Below are positions 16,870 to 24,822 of a stretch of 38,772 nt of DNA, one piece after another. Numbering within the stretch: the stretch's first letter is position 1; the number at the start of each line of letters is the position of its first letter. The position numbers and the translations under genes are program-made. The stretch is from Jeotgalibacillus terrae (GTDB lineage: Bacteria > Bacillota > Bacilli > Bacillales > Jeotgalibacillaceae). The DNA is taken from the NCBI RefSeq assembly GCF_016908195.1, contig NZ_JAFBDK010000024.1, positions 1 to 38,772 on the forward strand. The letters run 5' to 3'. The notes below the pieces were generated by a model, which worked only from the letters and a program-made list of their open reading frames with translations, was not told where the DNA came from and ran no database searches.

Positions 16870-16897
16870 AAAGCCATAGCAAATTTGCTATGGCTTT
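16870..16897. terminator. Terminator after the OLD gene
   Basis: A perfect 28-bp palindrome made of AAAGCCATAGCAAA and its complement, followed by TTTCTC, 107 bp past the OLD stop. The remaining ~150 bp before the AbiEii stop hold no gene I can support. Confidence 0.7.
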
Positions 16898-17047
16898 CTC
16901 ATGGATTGAAGCAAGAGGCAACCCGGCATCTGCAACTAGGGATGATGTCAGTCTATGCCATCCTATATTCTTATCATAAAGGATTGCTTCAATTTTATTT
17001 ATATTTTCTCGCTAACATCTCAGTGATTCACCGATTGATCCTTTTCT

Positions 17048-17971
17048 TTATGAAGTTGGTATAAGATCACTACTCAAGATTTCCCGTATACTTCTTATTA
17101 CCTCCCCATAAGAGACCTCTTCAAATAACAGCGTTGATGTGATGTCGTTATAATCTTTTTTATATACATCTTGATCGACAATCACGCGCAGCGTTTGAAT
17201 TAAGTCATATCCGTCTTGAGAAGAGGTGTTTCGTTCAGAGTTTTTTCGTTCTGCCCGGACTTGGTGGAATAAGGTTTGAAATTCTTTCTTGATGAATTCC
17301 GTATACGTCCAAATGCTATGTAAATCATATAGATGTCTTGAATAACGATGAAATTTTTTCTCTTCGTAGTAATCGCAAATCGCAAAGAGTTTATCAATAA
17401 AGGTGCGATCAATTCGCTGGACATTTAGTTCAAATTCTTTTAAATCGTATTGCTGGATGATATCCAGTTGTTCTTCTCTTTTAAGAAATTCAAGGATATA
17501 ACTTGAAGCTGGCATTCGTTCGCATGGAAATGACTTTATGGCGATGAACGTTTCAACGAGCAGCTCTTTTCGAATGAAGCCATCATAAGAATCTACTTGT
17601 TGCGGATAGCTCACTTCATATTCATTATGATCTCTTCTTGAACGAATGTTGCTTTCATTGAGTAAGGTCAAACCAGCCTTTTCGATCCCAACTATAATGC
17701 CTTCTTTAAATGCTTTTTTTTGACTTTGGGTCGGTTTGTCATTTGCAGTATAGTTCAAATCAATATCTTCTGAAAATCGTTTAATGACGCCGTAACATTT
17801 TGAAAGGGAGGTCCCTCCTTTAAAGACAAGGGTCGGGACCTCGCCCACAAGAAATTCTAATACATACGAAACAAAGTAATCTTTCTCTACTTGCTCTTCA
17901 GGGATCCCCGTATCTTCAGGTGTTGCAGCGATGATTTCTAAAAATGCTTCTTTATCTTCGTGTAAGTTCAT
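17048..17971 (-). CDS. abiEii: AbiEii/AbiGii nucleotidyltransferase toxin
   Basis: About 307 residues with the family core VFKGGTSLSKCYG followed by IKRFSEDIDLNYT: the GGTxLSK and (R)FSxDIDL motifs of AbiEii-type nucleotidyltransferases. The two Asp of EDID bind metal. The AbiE system is a type IV toxin-antitoxin and phage-abortive infection module. Known relatives block growth by adding nucleotides to tRNA or a similar acceptor. The frame opens at 17989, but MNLHEDKEAF at 17971 is the usual family N-terminus. The gene overlaps the end of abiEi by 20 bp, so translation is coupled. It is encoded last in the operon, as usual. Confidence 0.88.
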   Translation of the reverse strand: MNLHEDKEAFLEIIAATPEDTGIPEEQVEKDYFVSYVLEFLVGEVPTLVFKGGTSLSKCYGVIKRFSEDIDLNYTANDKPTQSQKKAFKEGIIVGIEKAGLTLLNESNIRSRRDHNEYEVSYPQQVDSYDGFIRKELLVETFIAIKSFPCERMPASSYILEFLKREEQLDIIQQYDLKEFELNVQRIDRTFIDKLFAICDYYEEKKFHRYSRHLYDLHSIWTYTEFIKKEFQTLFHQVRAERKNSERNTSSQDGYDLIQTLRVIVDQDVYKKDYNDITSTLLFEEVSYGEVIRSIREILSSDLIPTS

Positions 17972-18587
17972 CCCATAACCCACTTTCATATAACGCTAAT
18001 TTGGTTTTTTGCGGATAGCTTTGGATACAGGCTTGGATTTCCTGTTGATCCATTTCACCTGAGGCCAGATAATCGATGATTCGTTGTTTGGCGGATTCTA
18101 GTGGTTTTTCACTGTATTTATCGTAATTCGTGAGTAAGTCCAGCACTTGAAGAAGCTTATAATTTTTTTCAGTTACGTTAATGCGCGGTTTCCTCAGGAT
18201 CACACGTCTGTTTTTTAAATTAACCACTCTTTTGATGTTCGTTTCTTTATTGGTAATAATTTCAATCATACCTGGTATTTGAGTCGTTAAATTTAAATCA
18301 TTTGCAAAAGCAAGTCCCGTTCGATACCCAATCAGTTTATCTTCTTTATACAAGTATTTTTTCTTAATAATTTTATTAACACTTAATGATTTCTTTTTAA
18401 GTAGAGAGTCAGGTCTTGGGATAAAGTAGATCCCTTTATCAAAACGGATAATCTGTTCACGATCTGTCAGTCGCTTTAGATTTTGTCGTAGTGTTGTATC
18501 TTTCCCCATCATGTTATTGCGGAGATCTTCAGGGAAAATGGGCTCATTATACCCGTAGTTTTCAAGTAAATAACTCATCAAATCCAT
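17952..18587 (-). CDS. abiEi: AbiEi-type antitoxin/regulator
   Basis: A 211-residue protein with an N-terminal winged helix (MMGKDTTLRQNLKRLTDREQIIRFDKGIYFIPRP) that resembles the DNA-binding half of AbiEi antitoxins (DUF6088-like). The C-terminal region (TGLAFANDLNLTTQIPGMIEIITNK, then VILRKPRINVTEKNY) matches the AbiEi C-terminal fold. In AbiE systems the antitoxin both counters the toxin indirectly and represses the operon by binding inverted repeats. The start ATG follows GGAGGTG. The promoter region just upstream is very AT-rich (TATAAT and runs of TATA). Confidence 0.85.
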   Translation of the reverse strand: MDLMSYLLENYGYNEPIFPEDLRNNMMGKDTTLRQNLKRLTDREQIIRFDKGIYFIPRPDSLLKKKSLSVNKIIKKKYLYKEDKLIGYRTGLAFANDLNLTTQIPGMIEIITNKETNIKRVVNLKNRRVILRKPRINVTEKNYKLLQVLDLLTNYDKYSEKPLESAKQRIIDYLASGEMDQQEIQACIQSYPQKTKLALYESGLWDELTRR

Positions 18588-18775
18588 GTTGTTTCACCTC
18601 CAGGTTACATTATAACATATTTATATATAAAATATATAAAAGTGTTACATATGCTGTTAAATATAGTATGTCCAGATTAAATTTATTTATACAGCCCTTC
18701 TAGCTTAAATAGAATTACCTCTGAACTTCCAAGCTTATCAGCCTAGGATGGTTCAACATAAAGGTGGCTAGGTCT

Positions 18776-18895
18776 GTGAAAGATCATATCATTTCTAGAT
18801 GTAAACGATTAACATATCTTTTGAAAAGGATATATGACAACAATAATAATGTTGTTGATATCAACATATGTTTTAATGTTTACACTCATTTATAA
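18776..18895 (+). CDS. Possible 39-residue peptide
   Basis: A GTG-started frame (MKDHIISRCKRLTYLLKRIY... ending NVYTHL) with AAAGGTGG 7 nt upstream and a stop that touches a terminator-like hairpin. It contains a perfect palindrome TGTTGATATCAACA at 18853-18866. Basic N-terminal half, no known family. Apart from this frame the stretch 18588-19050 holds only the terminator described next. Confidence 0.25.
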   Translation: MKDHIISRCKRLTYLLKRIYDNNNNVVDINICFNVYTHL

Positions 18896-18943
18896 AAGAG
18901 ATCATTCTTAAGCTATTTAAGGCTTCTGAATTGTCTCTTTTTT
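18894..18943 (+). terminator. Terminator-like hairpin
   Basis: AAAAGAGATCATTC pairs imperfectly with GAATTGTCTCTTTT and runs into six T. It ends any rightward transcript from the 18.7-18.9 kb region. Confidence 0.55.
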
Positions 18944-19050
18944 ATTGCATAAGAATTTCTCGAAAAGAATTTCCTCATAGATTTGTGCCCTTTTAATTAA
19001 ATGCCTGAAAGTAATGATAAACCCCAAAGGCTAACCCTTCCATTCCTTAA

Positions 19051-19226
19051 GGCGGCAGCACTAACGGTCTGAGCAAAAAGCAAAGACCGCTTTTTGTCAT
19101 GCCGTAGGTGTCGCTGCAGTATTAAATGACTCGATAACCACGGTCTGTACGGCTTACGCCTACATTCCGTAGGTTCCTGATCCCTTAACCTCCGGCACAT
19201 CCTGCACGAGCCGAAAACCTCCAAAT
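19051..19226. repeat. Structured ~175-bp non-coding repeat, copy 1
   Basis: Copy 1 of an element repeated in direct orientation at 20878-21052. By eye the copies agree at over 85% of positions and differ by about one base in length. Conserved pieces include CAAAAAGC-(7 nt)-GCTTTTTG, which forms a hairpin whose loop differs between copies, then GCCGTAGGTGTCGCTGCAG, CCTACATTCCGTAGG (hairpin), CTCCGGCACAT and TGCACGAGCCGAAAAC. Frames on either strand are interrupted differently in the two copies, so it is not a gene. It could be a structured RNA or a DNA site. I do not recognise the family. Confidence 0.8.
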
Positions 19227-19373
19227 AAAAACCAAATCGGAAACCAGCCTGGCGGCTGCTATGTAAGAACATTTGCCTTTTTGCCTTCCGAATCGTAAGA
19301 CGGAGCAAGGGCTCTAAGCGTCTGGCCGGTAGGACACCCGACCCTTTCCGGCCACACACTAAGACCCCTAGAA

Positions 19374-19451
19374 GGACGGTCAAGGGACAAAAAACTTTTT
19401 ACTGACGGCGCTTCGCTGCAAAAACTTTTTATGTTTTTCCCTTGACCGTCC
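19374..19451. repeat. Large hairpin ahead of ardC remnant; oriT/leading-region candidate
   Basis: Perfect 14-bp arms GGACGGTCAAGGGA and its complement (19438-19451) enclose a 50-nt loop holding the repeat AAAAACTTTTT twice. A smaller stem TGGCCGG/CCGGCCA lies just upstream at about 19322-19353. ardC genes commonly sit in the first region to enter a recipient during conjugation, where such structures act as oriT or single-strand promoters. That link is inference. The stretch 19227-19554 holds nothing else I can support. Confidence 0.45.
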
Positions 19452-19554
19452 GTCTATGCTCGTCTTTCGTTCTCCTTGCAAAAAGGGCAAAAATCATCCC
19501 TTTCCTGGGACTGATTCGCTCCGGAAGGCAAAAAAATGCGAGTAGTAAGGGCAA

Positions 19555-19920
19555 ATGAGTATAAACGTATATGAAATCGTTACAAACAAAATCATGGAAG
19601 AGCTTAAAAAAGGCGTGATTCCTTGGCGGCAGCCTTGGATTAACGGAGGAGCCGTCAATTGGAAAACGCAAAAGCCGTATAGAAGCATCAATGCCTTTTT
19701 GCTTAAAAGTGGTTAATATTCTACTTTTAACCAAATTAAAGAAGCAGGTGGAAAAGTCAAAAAGGGTGAGAAATCTCATATCGTGGTGTTTTGGAAGCTG
19801 CTTGAAAAAGACAGCGCAGATAGTGAAAACACTGAAAAAGTGCCGTTGCTACGCTATTATCGCGTGTTTGATATCAATGAGCAGGTAGATGGAAGAAAAG
19901 AATGCGCTTTTCTTGATTAG
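19555..19920 (+). pseudogene. ardC: ArdC-like N-terminal domain, interrupted by a stop
   Basis: The frame MSINVYEIVTNKIMEELKKG...PWRQPW...YRSINAFLLKSG runs into TAA at 19714-19716. It then continues in the same frame with YSTFNQIKEAGGKVKKGEKSHIVVFWK to a second stop at 19918. This is the single-strand-DNA-binding N-terminal domain of ArdC-type antirestriction proteins, where the stop replaces a residue that is usually Glu (GAA to TAA is one base). The C-terminal metalloprotease-like domain of ArdC is missing altogether, so the gene is both truncated and interrupted. ArdC proteins protect incoming plasmid DNA from host restriction, which suggests this plasmid descends from a mobile ancestor. 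Confidence 0.8.
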
Positions 19921-19965
19921 CTGCAGGCGTTGAGCCTGCAAAGTCAAAATACAAAGGAGACCAAC

Positions 19966-20151
19966 ATGACACAAGCATGGATCAGTGCACCTAAAGTGAT
20001 GAGATCCCCGGCAGGTTATTATATAGGAAGAGAATTCAAAGAAATGGGTGAAGCCGTTCCTTATGATCGTTTAACAGATTACTTTCCAACAAGAATAGCA
20101 GCAGAACACGTACTGCAGACGTTTATCTATCTTGATCCAAGAAGAAAATAG
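19966..20151 (+). CDS. Small hypothetical plasmid protein
   Basis: A 61-residue protein starting MTQAWISAPKVMRSPAGYYIG and ending FIYLDPRRK, with AAAGGAGA 7 nt before the ATG. An in-frame upstream ATG at 19930 lacks a ribosome site. It lies 45 bp after the ardC remnant, and a small hairpin (CTGCAGGC/GCCTGCA) lies between them. It could once have been co-transcribed with ardC. Sequence like PVYDRLTDYFPTRIAAEHVLQTF suggests a small alpha/beta fold. I do not recognise a family. Confidence 0.6.
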   Translation: MTQAWISAPKVMRSPAGYYIGREFKEMGEAVPYDRLTDYFPTRIAAEHVLQTFIYLDPRRK

Positions 20152-20239
20152 CGCTGTATCAGCTAGTGTTAAAGTCTTTGTCAGTTCTTTCTTATATGAT
20201 CACTCCAGGTATTCATATATTCATAACTGTTGGTGTATT

Positions 20240-20572
20240 TTATTGAAGTTGTGTAACGGGCGGTTGAGGGTTAAGGAGAAGCAACATTTCCAGCCCTGAC
20301 ATATTGGGGAGTCTTTTGATAAAGTTCCTTGCTTGTTTATAGTTTAAAAACATAAATGCTTCTAATTCGTATTGGATGTCAAAAGTGTGATCTGTGTGAT
20401 TTTTCTGCAACAGGTAAAGCCTGATCACTATTTCATTTGAAAAATGATTTAATCCCTTTGACATGACTAATATAGCAACATCTGGGTTAACAGGATTTAC
20501 AATGGTTGATTGAATCTCCATCTCCTCTCTCATTTCATCTGGTATCGTTACTTTGACATTGTTTGACCTCAT
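20240..20572 (-). CDS. Hypothetical protein, 110 residues
   Basis: It starts MRSNNVKVTIPDEMREEMEIQ with AAAGGAGGA 8 nt upstream, a strong site that supports a real gene. The first 25 residues (NNVKVTIPDEMREEME) resemble the strand-helix start of a ribbon-helix-helix protein, but no second helix follows. The rest is a mixed hydrophobic sequence with EAFMFLNYKQARNFIKRLP. No family recognised. It is the only leftward gene between 18.6 and 24.8 kb. Confidence 0.55.
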   Translation of the reverse strand: MRSNNVKVTIPDEMREEMEIQSTIVNPVNPDVAILVMSKGLNHFSNEIVIRLYLLQKNHTDHTFDIQYELEAFMFLNYKQARNFIKRLPNMSGLEMLLLLNPQPPVTQLQ

Positions 20573-20694
20573 ACATTAATTCCTCCTTTTGTTATCAAAG
20601 TACATTTCGACAAAAAGGTAAAAATTCCTTTTAATTTTTAATTTATTTTAAATAAAGTAAATATATAGATATGTTTATATAGGAGATCACATTT

Positions 20695-20868
20695 ATGTTG
20701 TCAACAACAGCGTATAAGCAGTTTTATGTATCATCATCCATTACAAACGTGACCACACTGTCAGCATTAACATATATGACAATGTATATGAATAGGCAAA
20801 GCATCTTTAATGAGATAACCCATGGTACAGATTATGAATGGCTAGATTTAAAAGCAGAAACTAAATGA
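20695..20868 (+). CDS. Small hypothetical protein, 57 residues
   Basis: The frame MLSTTAYKQFYVSSS...TYMTMYMNRQSIFNE...DYEWLDLKAETK begins at an ATG with AGGAGAT 7 nt upstream and ends 9 bp before copy 2 of the structured repeat. The sequence is Thr/Met/Tyr-rich with no membrane helix. Good ribosome site and compact spacing support it. No family recognised. Confidence 0.5.
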   Translation: MLSTTAYKQFYVSSSITNVTTLSALTYMTMYMNRQSIFNEITHGTDYEWLDLKAETK

Positions 20869-20877
20869 AAAGATCTG

Positions 20878-21052
20878 GGCGTCGGCACTGACGGTCTAAT
20901 CAAAAAGCACAAAACGCTTTTTGTCAGGCCGTAGGTGTCGCTGCAGTATTAAAGGGCTCGATAACTACGGACAGTACGGCTTGCGCCTACATTCCGTAGG
21001 TTCCTGATTCCTTTGCCTCCGGCACATACTGCACGAGCCGAAAACATCAAAT
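20878..21052. repeat. Structured ~175-bp non-coding repeat, copy 2
   Basis: Direct-orientation partner of 19051-19226. In this copy GGGCTCG pairs with CGAGCC across the element, and on the - strand TGCAGTAT can pair with ATACTGCA. The CAAAAAGC/GCTTTTTG hairpin is intact. It sits between a small gene and the zinc-ribbon gene at 21190, so it may be part of an untranslated leader. Confidence 0.8.
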
Positions 21053-21189
21053 CAAGTTCAATAAAAAGTTAAAATTAAAAATCCAAAAAATGTTTATTTA
21101 TAGTGTTTAAATGGTGCAATATATAAGTTTTATTTAGTTACACGGCTAAGTGTAAGGCCCATGAAGATATAGGATTTAGGAGAGGTTGT

Positions 21190-21669
21190 ATGAATGTATT
21201 TGAATATACCTGCCCCTATTGCGGAAGTGAGATGAGTCTTGAAAATCAGGATTTTTATTGTGCGTTTTGTGTGATGGATGTAGCCCCTTCTGATGTGAAG
21301 CGTAATCATGAGCGAATCTCTGTTAGAGTCAAAGAGTTTGTATCTGAATCATACCTTGATAAGACAACGCCAGAATTAATGGAGATCTCAACTTATGAAT
21401 TGTTGTCTCTATTAAAGTCTGTTCGAGCAGAAAGAACGTCGATGTACCAGCTAATGAATGCTTTTTACAAAGCAAGAGTAACCCTTTCTACAACTGATTA
21501 TGAGGATTCAGAGAAGTCTTCGGGTGAAGAGTATGAACGTATTACGCGTAAGATGTTTGTACTGGAAAACATCATTAGAGAGCGTTTAGGGTATGTGCCA
21601 GGGAGGTTAACGGATCATTATTTATTCAATTATTTAGCGTCTATTAAAAAGATAAAAATAAGCCTATGA
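21190..21669 (+). CDS. Zinc-ribbon hypothetical protein
   Basis: A 159-residue protein. The N-terminus has two cysteine pairs (YTCPYCGSEM and FYCAFCVMD), spaced as a zinc ribbon over residues 8-30. The rest is helical (ELLSLLKSVRAERTSMYQLMNAFYKAR, then ERITRKMFVLENIIRERLGY). The ATG follows GGAGAGG. It is first in a run of three same-strand genes (21190, 21860, 22285) with gaps of 190 and 29 bp. A zinc ribbon on a plasmid gene often means nucleic-acid binding, but no function can be assigned. Confidence 0.65.
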   Translation: MNVFEYTCPYCGSEMSLENQDFYCAFCVMDVAPSDVKRNHERISVRVKEFVSESYLDKTTPELMEISTYELLSLLKSVRAERTSMYQLMNAFYKARVTLSTTDYEDSEKSSGEEYERITRKMFVLENIIRERLGYVPGRLTDHYLFNYLASIKKIKISL

Positions 21670-21859
21670 TGATCCGCCAGGAGCGAAAAACAAAAGATTC
21701 AACTAAGTAATACTTTCTACCAGTCACTTAATTGGTTATAATTGACGTAAATATTCTTGTGTTTGGGTATTGTATGTTACTTTTGCTCCGGCTTGATAAC
21801 CGGATTATTTACTTAGTTATATTAGTGTCTAAGCGGTATAAAAAATGGAGGTTTTTTAA

Positions 21860-22255
21860 ATGAATTTTTCCTTTGTAAATCAGGATCATCAAAAAAAGTT
21901 TCAAGAAATTAGAGAAGCAATGCCTCTGTATACGCGTAATAACAAAGAATATCTTTCTGTTGTATTTATTATGGCCGGTGATGAAGAATTATATAGCAAA
22001 ATGGCCCCTTATTTTGATGTGCAGGAAGGCATTTTATCTTCAGTCAAGATGTTTGAAGAACAGGATTTCAGCACTGCTTTTCATGTGTTAGCTAGATTAG
22101 CTGTTCATTTATTTAATCACAACGAAACGGTTGAACCACTGGAATTTATGTCTTTAGACGATCAAAGAATGGCTTTAGCCATGAATGCTATTTTATTTCG
22201 CCGTTATGGTCTTCCCTCTCCATATGAAGAAAAAGAGGAAAAGTTTTATTCGTAA
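21860..22255 (+). CDS. DUF6075-like protein
   Basis: A 131-residue protein. The pattern FVNQDHQKKFQEI, a central VVFIMAGDEELYSKMAPYFD and later FHVLARLAVHLFNH followed by MSLDDQRMALAMNAILFRRYG matches my memory of the DUF6075 family, found on Firmicutes plasmids and phages. Those proteins have no known function. Start ATG follows ATGGAGG. The next gene begins 29 bp later, so the two are likely co-transcribed. Confidence 0.65.
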   Translation: MNFSFVNQDHQKKFQEIREAMPLYTRNNKEYLSVVFIMAGDEELYSKMAPYFDVQEGILSSVKMFEEQDFSTAFHVLARLAVHLFNHNETVEPLEFMSLDDQRMALAMNAILFRRYGLPSPYEEKEEKFYS

Positions 22256-22284
22256 CCGATCTGGCAGCAAAGAGGAGCGTATGT

Positions 22285-23046
22285 ATGAAAAGAGTTTCTT
22301 TTTCGTTATCGCCCGAGCAAACAAAACAGTATAAATCATTAGTGGAGGCGTCTTTACAGTCGCGTATACTGCGAAACTACACCTTGAATGAGTATCGATT
22401 ACCAGATGATTTAAGTGTTTATCATGCGAATGCTAGGAGTGGATTAAAGCCGTTCCCTTTTCACTTTGATGAATTTACAGATGAACGTATAAACGCTCTG
22501 GTGACCCTAGTCCGTGAGCAAGGTTTTAAAGTGAACAGGTCTTCGCTCATGTCTCATATTTTAGATGAGTTGATTGAAAAGCTCTCCCATCAAGCTGAGG
22601 ACCTACCTAAAGCTCGAGATATTCGTCATTCGAGTTTTTATTTTGAACGCGGAACTAGAGAAGTAATTGAAAGGCTTATTCCGTTTAGAGACAGGAATTC
22701 AACGATTGAGCGCTTTATCATCGAAGAGTATCAACCAAGACAAACACATTCAGTGCTTTTTGAGAAGCCTGTAGATCCAGAATCTTTTAGAGTTAGTATC
22801 GCAGCAGATGCTTTCAATAAGCTGGACCGTTTTGTTAATGAAACTGAAGTGAAAGGTTTGACTCGGACTGCTTTGATGCGGGATGTGATCGAACAGCTGA
22901 TTGCTAAATTATCTAATGCTGATGCGAGGAAATTGATTGCTGAAGTACGGCTAAAGCATGCTTTAGAAGAATATAAAATTAAATTTGGTGAAGATGTCCT
23001 CCAAGAGCAGCTGCAGCCTTACATAACAAAGAAAGAAGAATTTTAA
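22285..23046 (+). CDS. Multi-repeat RHH-like plasmid protein
   Basis: A 253-residue protein that appears to contain successive ribbon-helix-helix-like units. The clearest are PFHFDEFTDERINALVTLV followed by NRSSLMSHILDELIEKLS (residues ~53-100) and FRVSIAADAFNKLDRFVNE followed by TRTALMRDVIEQLIAKLS (residues ~172-212). SSFYFERGTREVIERLI then NSTIERFIIEEY is a weaker one between them, and MKRVSFSLSPEQTKQYKSL may begin a fourth. Each has a short strand, a helix, and a second helix starting with Ser/Thr-rich residues. Such a chain could bind tandem DNA sites. The ATG follows AGAGGAG. No family recognised. Confidence 0.6.
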   Translation: MKRVSFSLSPEQTKQYKSLVEASLQSRILRNYTLNEYRLPDDLSVYHANARSGLKPFPFHFDEFTDERINALVTLVREQGFKVNRSSLMSHILDELIEKLSHQAEDLPKARDIRHSSFYFERGTREVIERLIPFRDRNSTIERFIIEEYQPRQTHSVLFEKPVDPESFRVSIAADAFNKLDRFVNETEVKGLTRTALMRDVIEQLIAKLSNADARKLIAEVRLKHALEEYKIKFGEDVLQEQLQPYITKKEEF

Positions 23047-23226
23047 ATTGTAGAATTAAAATTAAGGCTCGACCGTTTTAAAACAAATCTAAACGTTACA
23101 TCGTTGGATTAAAGAACAATTGATGCCCTCGCCCTATTAGGAAATCAAAAATACAAACTTTCACAGTAGTTTTTCTCCTTATTCACTTATACTTTGATTA
23201 AGTGAAGTGGACAGTTAGAAAGAGTA

Positions 23227-23682
23227 ATGCATGATAAAAAGGAATGGGTGAAGTACATGTTATTCGAGGGAAAAGTGATTGAATATGTATGCGATTATTT
23301 AACAAAAGAAAATTTTGAAATCCTGCAAAAATTATCTACAACAGAACAAGGTGACGATATCATCGCATTAAAGTCTGGAGTTAAATTGATAATTGAAGCA
23401 AAGGGTGAATCGAGTTCAAACCAAAATTCTAGCCGATATGGGAAATCATTTACTTATAACCAAGTTAAAACACATGTTGGAGTGGCATTATATAAAGTTT
23501 CAGAAATATTAACCAGAGAAATAAATAATGGTAATGATGTAGTTGTTGGTATATCACTTCCCTGTAATGAATATCATAAAAAATGCGTAAAAAGAATATC
23601 AGAAGTAATTAAATTATTAAATATAGTTGTGTTTTGGGTTAACGAAGATGGAAGCGTGGATGTAGAAGGGGATTTAATCTAA
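23227..23682 (+). CDS. Small PD-(D/E)xK nuclease-like protein
   Basis: A protein of up to 151 residues with the restriction-type core TTEQGDDIIALKSGVKLIIEAKGESSS, that is an Asp followed by E-x-K. Later comes VVVGISLPCNEYHKKCVKRI and VVFWVNEDGSV, the order seen in compact endonuclease folds. The methionine at residue 11 (MLFEGKVIEYV) is an equally good start, because neither has a strong ribosome site. No methyltransferase is adjacent, so it is more likely a stand-alone plasmid or defence nuclease than part of a restriction pair. It directly precedes a truncated transposase. Confidence 0.6.
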   Translation: MHDKKEWVKYMLFEGKVIEYVCDYLTKENFEILQKLSTTEQGDDIIALKSGVKLIIEAKGESSSNQNSSRYGKSFTYNQVKTHVGVALYKVSEILTREINNGNDVVVGISLPCNEYHKKCVKRISEVIKLLNIVVFWVNEDGSVDVEGDLI

Positions 23683-23726
23683 TTCGGTAATCCGATGAGG
23701 GTTACTCCCTCCGTAAGTCAGTTGAG

Positions 23727-24374
23727 ATGGTTAAAGGTGTGACCCACGTCACATTGTTTTACTGGAGACATAAATTATTATCAGCGCTAAAGCAAATTGA
23801 AATAGCGGATTTTCAAGGTATCGTTGAAATGGACGAGGCCTATTTCCTGTACTCTGAAAAAGGAAAGAGGAAAGTCGGAGGCAGAAAACCTCGTAAGCGT
23901 GGTATCAGCAAGGAACAGGCCTGTGTTTTAGTAGCAAGAGACCGTGACAAAAATACAGTTTCGACAACACTCGGTATAGGCAGAATAAAAAAAGAGCAAT
24001 TGGATAAAGCCCATGGTCAAAAACTTTCATCCCAAAATGTATTATGTACATACTCTTGGCGAGCTTTCAGAACCTACGCTACTGACAAAGGAATGACCAT
24101 TTATCAGTTCCAATCAGATGGAAAGGTCCGCACAAAGGGTCTTTATCATATCCAAAACGTCAACAGTTATCACAGTAGACTGAAAGGATGGATACAGTGT
24201 TTTAACGGTGTAGCAACCAAGTATCTTGATAATTACCTTGCGTGGTTCCAAGTGCTGGAGAGCATCCAGCACCAATTGAACGAAGTGACGGTAAACGATA
24301 TGATAATTAAAGGAAATTTAATTCCGATTATTGGAACATATGATAAACTTAGGTTGTCCAATTTTACTAAATAA
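23727..24374 (+). pseudogene. Truncated IS1595-family transposase
   Basis: The DDE core is recognisable: VTLFYWRHKLLSAL, IVEMDEAYFLYSEKGKRKVGGR (first Asp), VLVARDRDKNT, and NSYHSRLKGWIQCFNGVATKYLDNYLAWF at the C-terminal side. The expected N-terminal zinc-ribbon and first ~70 residues of an IS1595-type transposase are missing, and upstream DNA does not encode them. The last ~25 residues also diverge from the usual ending. The start used here (ATG 23727) is only the first available codon. No terminal repeats were found. This is an inactive insertion remnant. Confidence 0.75.
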
Positions 24375-24445
24375 TCATATTTCTTATTCAATTGACATGT
24401 CAGTTCAGGAGAATATTTGGAAATAGATAGTAGGAGGTGCTTGTG

Positions 24446-24727
24446 TTGAAAAAAAGAAGTATATGGTCAATTGTCTTTATTGTATTGGGATTACTTTCTT
24501 TCAGAATTAACTGGCTAATAGAAGGTTTTTTTGAACCAATTGCTCTTATAGGAACTGTTTTTTTATTGTTAGGAGTTGTAGTTAGCTTTTTTGCTATCTT
24601 TAAGCAAGAAAAAGGTAATATGAAGTTTATTTCACTTGCTTCTTTTTTTATAATCCTTTTTTTAATTACTTGGTTTAAAACATTTGAAATCGTCCTTATA
24701 ATGACTTGGCTTAAGAATGTTACTTAA
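24446..24727 (+). CDS. Small three-helix membrane protein
   Basis: About 93 residues starting MKKRSIWSIVFIVLGLLSF, with hydrophobic segments near residues 6-20, 29-50 and 63-85 and a positive N-terminus. TTG at 24446 lies 8 nt after AGGAGG. GTG codons at 24437 and 24443 fall within or too close to that site. A terminator follows within 60 bp, so it is a single-gene unit. No family recognised. Confidence 0.6.
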   Translation: MKKRSIWSIVFIVLGLLSFRINWLIEGFFEPIALIGTVFLLLGVVVSFFAIFKQEKGNMKFISLASFFIILFLITWFKTFEIVLIMTWLKNVT

Positions 24728-24778
24728 CTAACGGTGAGTGTTAATTGTACAAGCCATTAATCCATTAATAAAAACGAA

Positions 24779-24808
24779 AAAAACTTCCAATAATATGGAA
24801 GTGTTTTT
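24779..24808 (+). terminator. Terminator between the membrane gene and partition cassette 1
   Basis: AAAAACTTCC pairs with GGAAGTGTTTTT (one bulged G) over an 8-nt loop. It has an A-run before and a T-run after, so it can act for the two convergent units. Confidence 0.6.
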
Positions 24809-24822
24809 ATCATATTTGGTGT

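Noticed and set aside
16849..17064. 71-residue rightward frame after the OLD gene
   Set aside because: It runs through the terminator palindrome and has no ribosome site or recognisable sequence.
18997..19383. 128-residue leftward frame over the structured repeat
   Set aside because: It spans the non-coding repeat, has no ribosome site, and the second copy of the repeat does not keep the frame.
19429..19779. Leftward frames opposite the ardC remnant
   Set aside because: Antisense shadows of the recognisable ArdC-like sequence.
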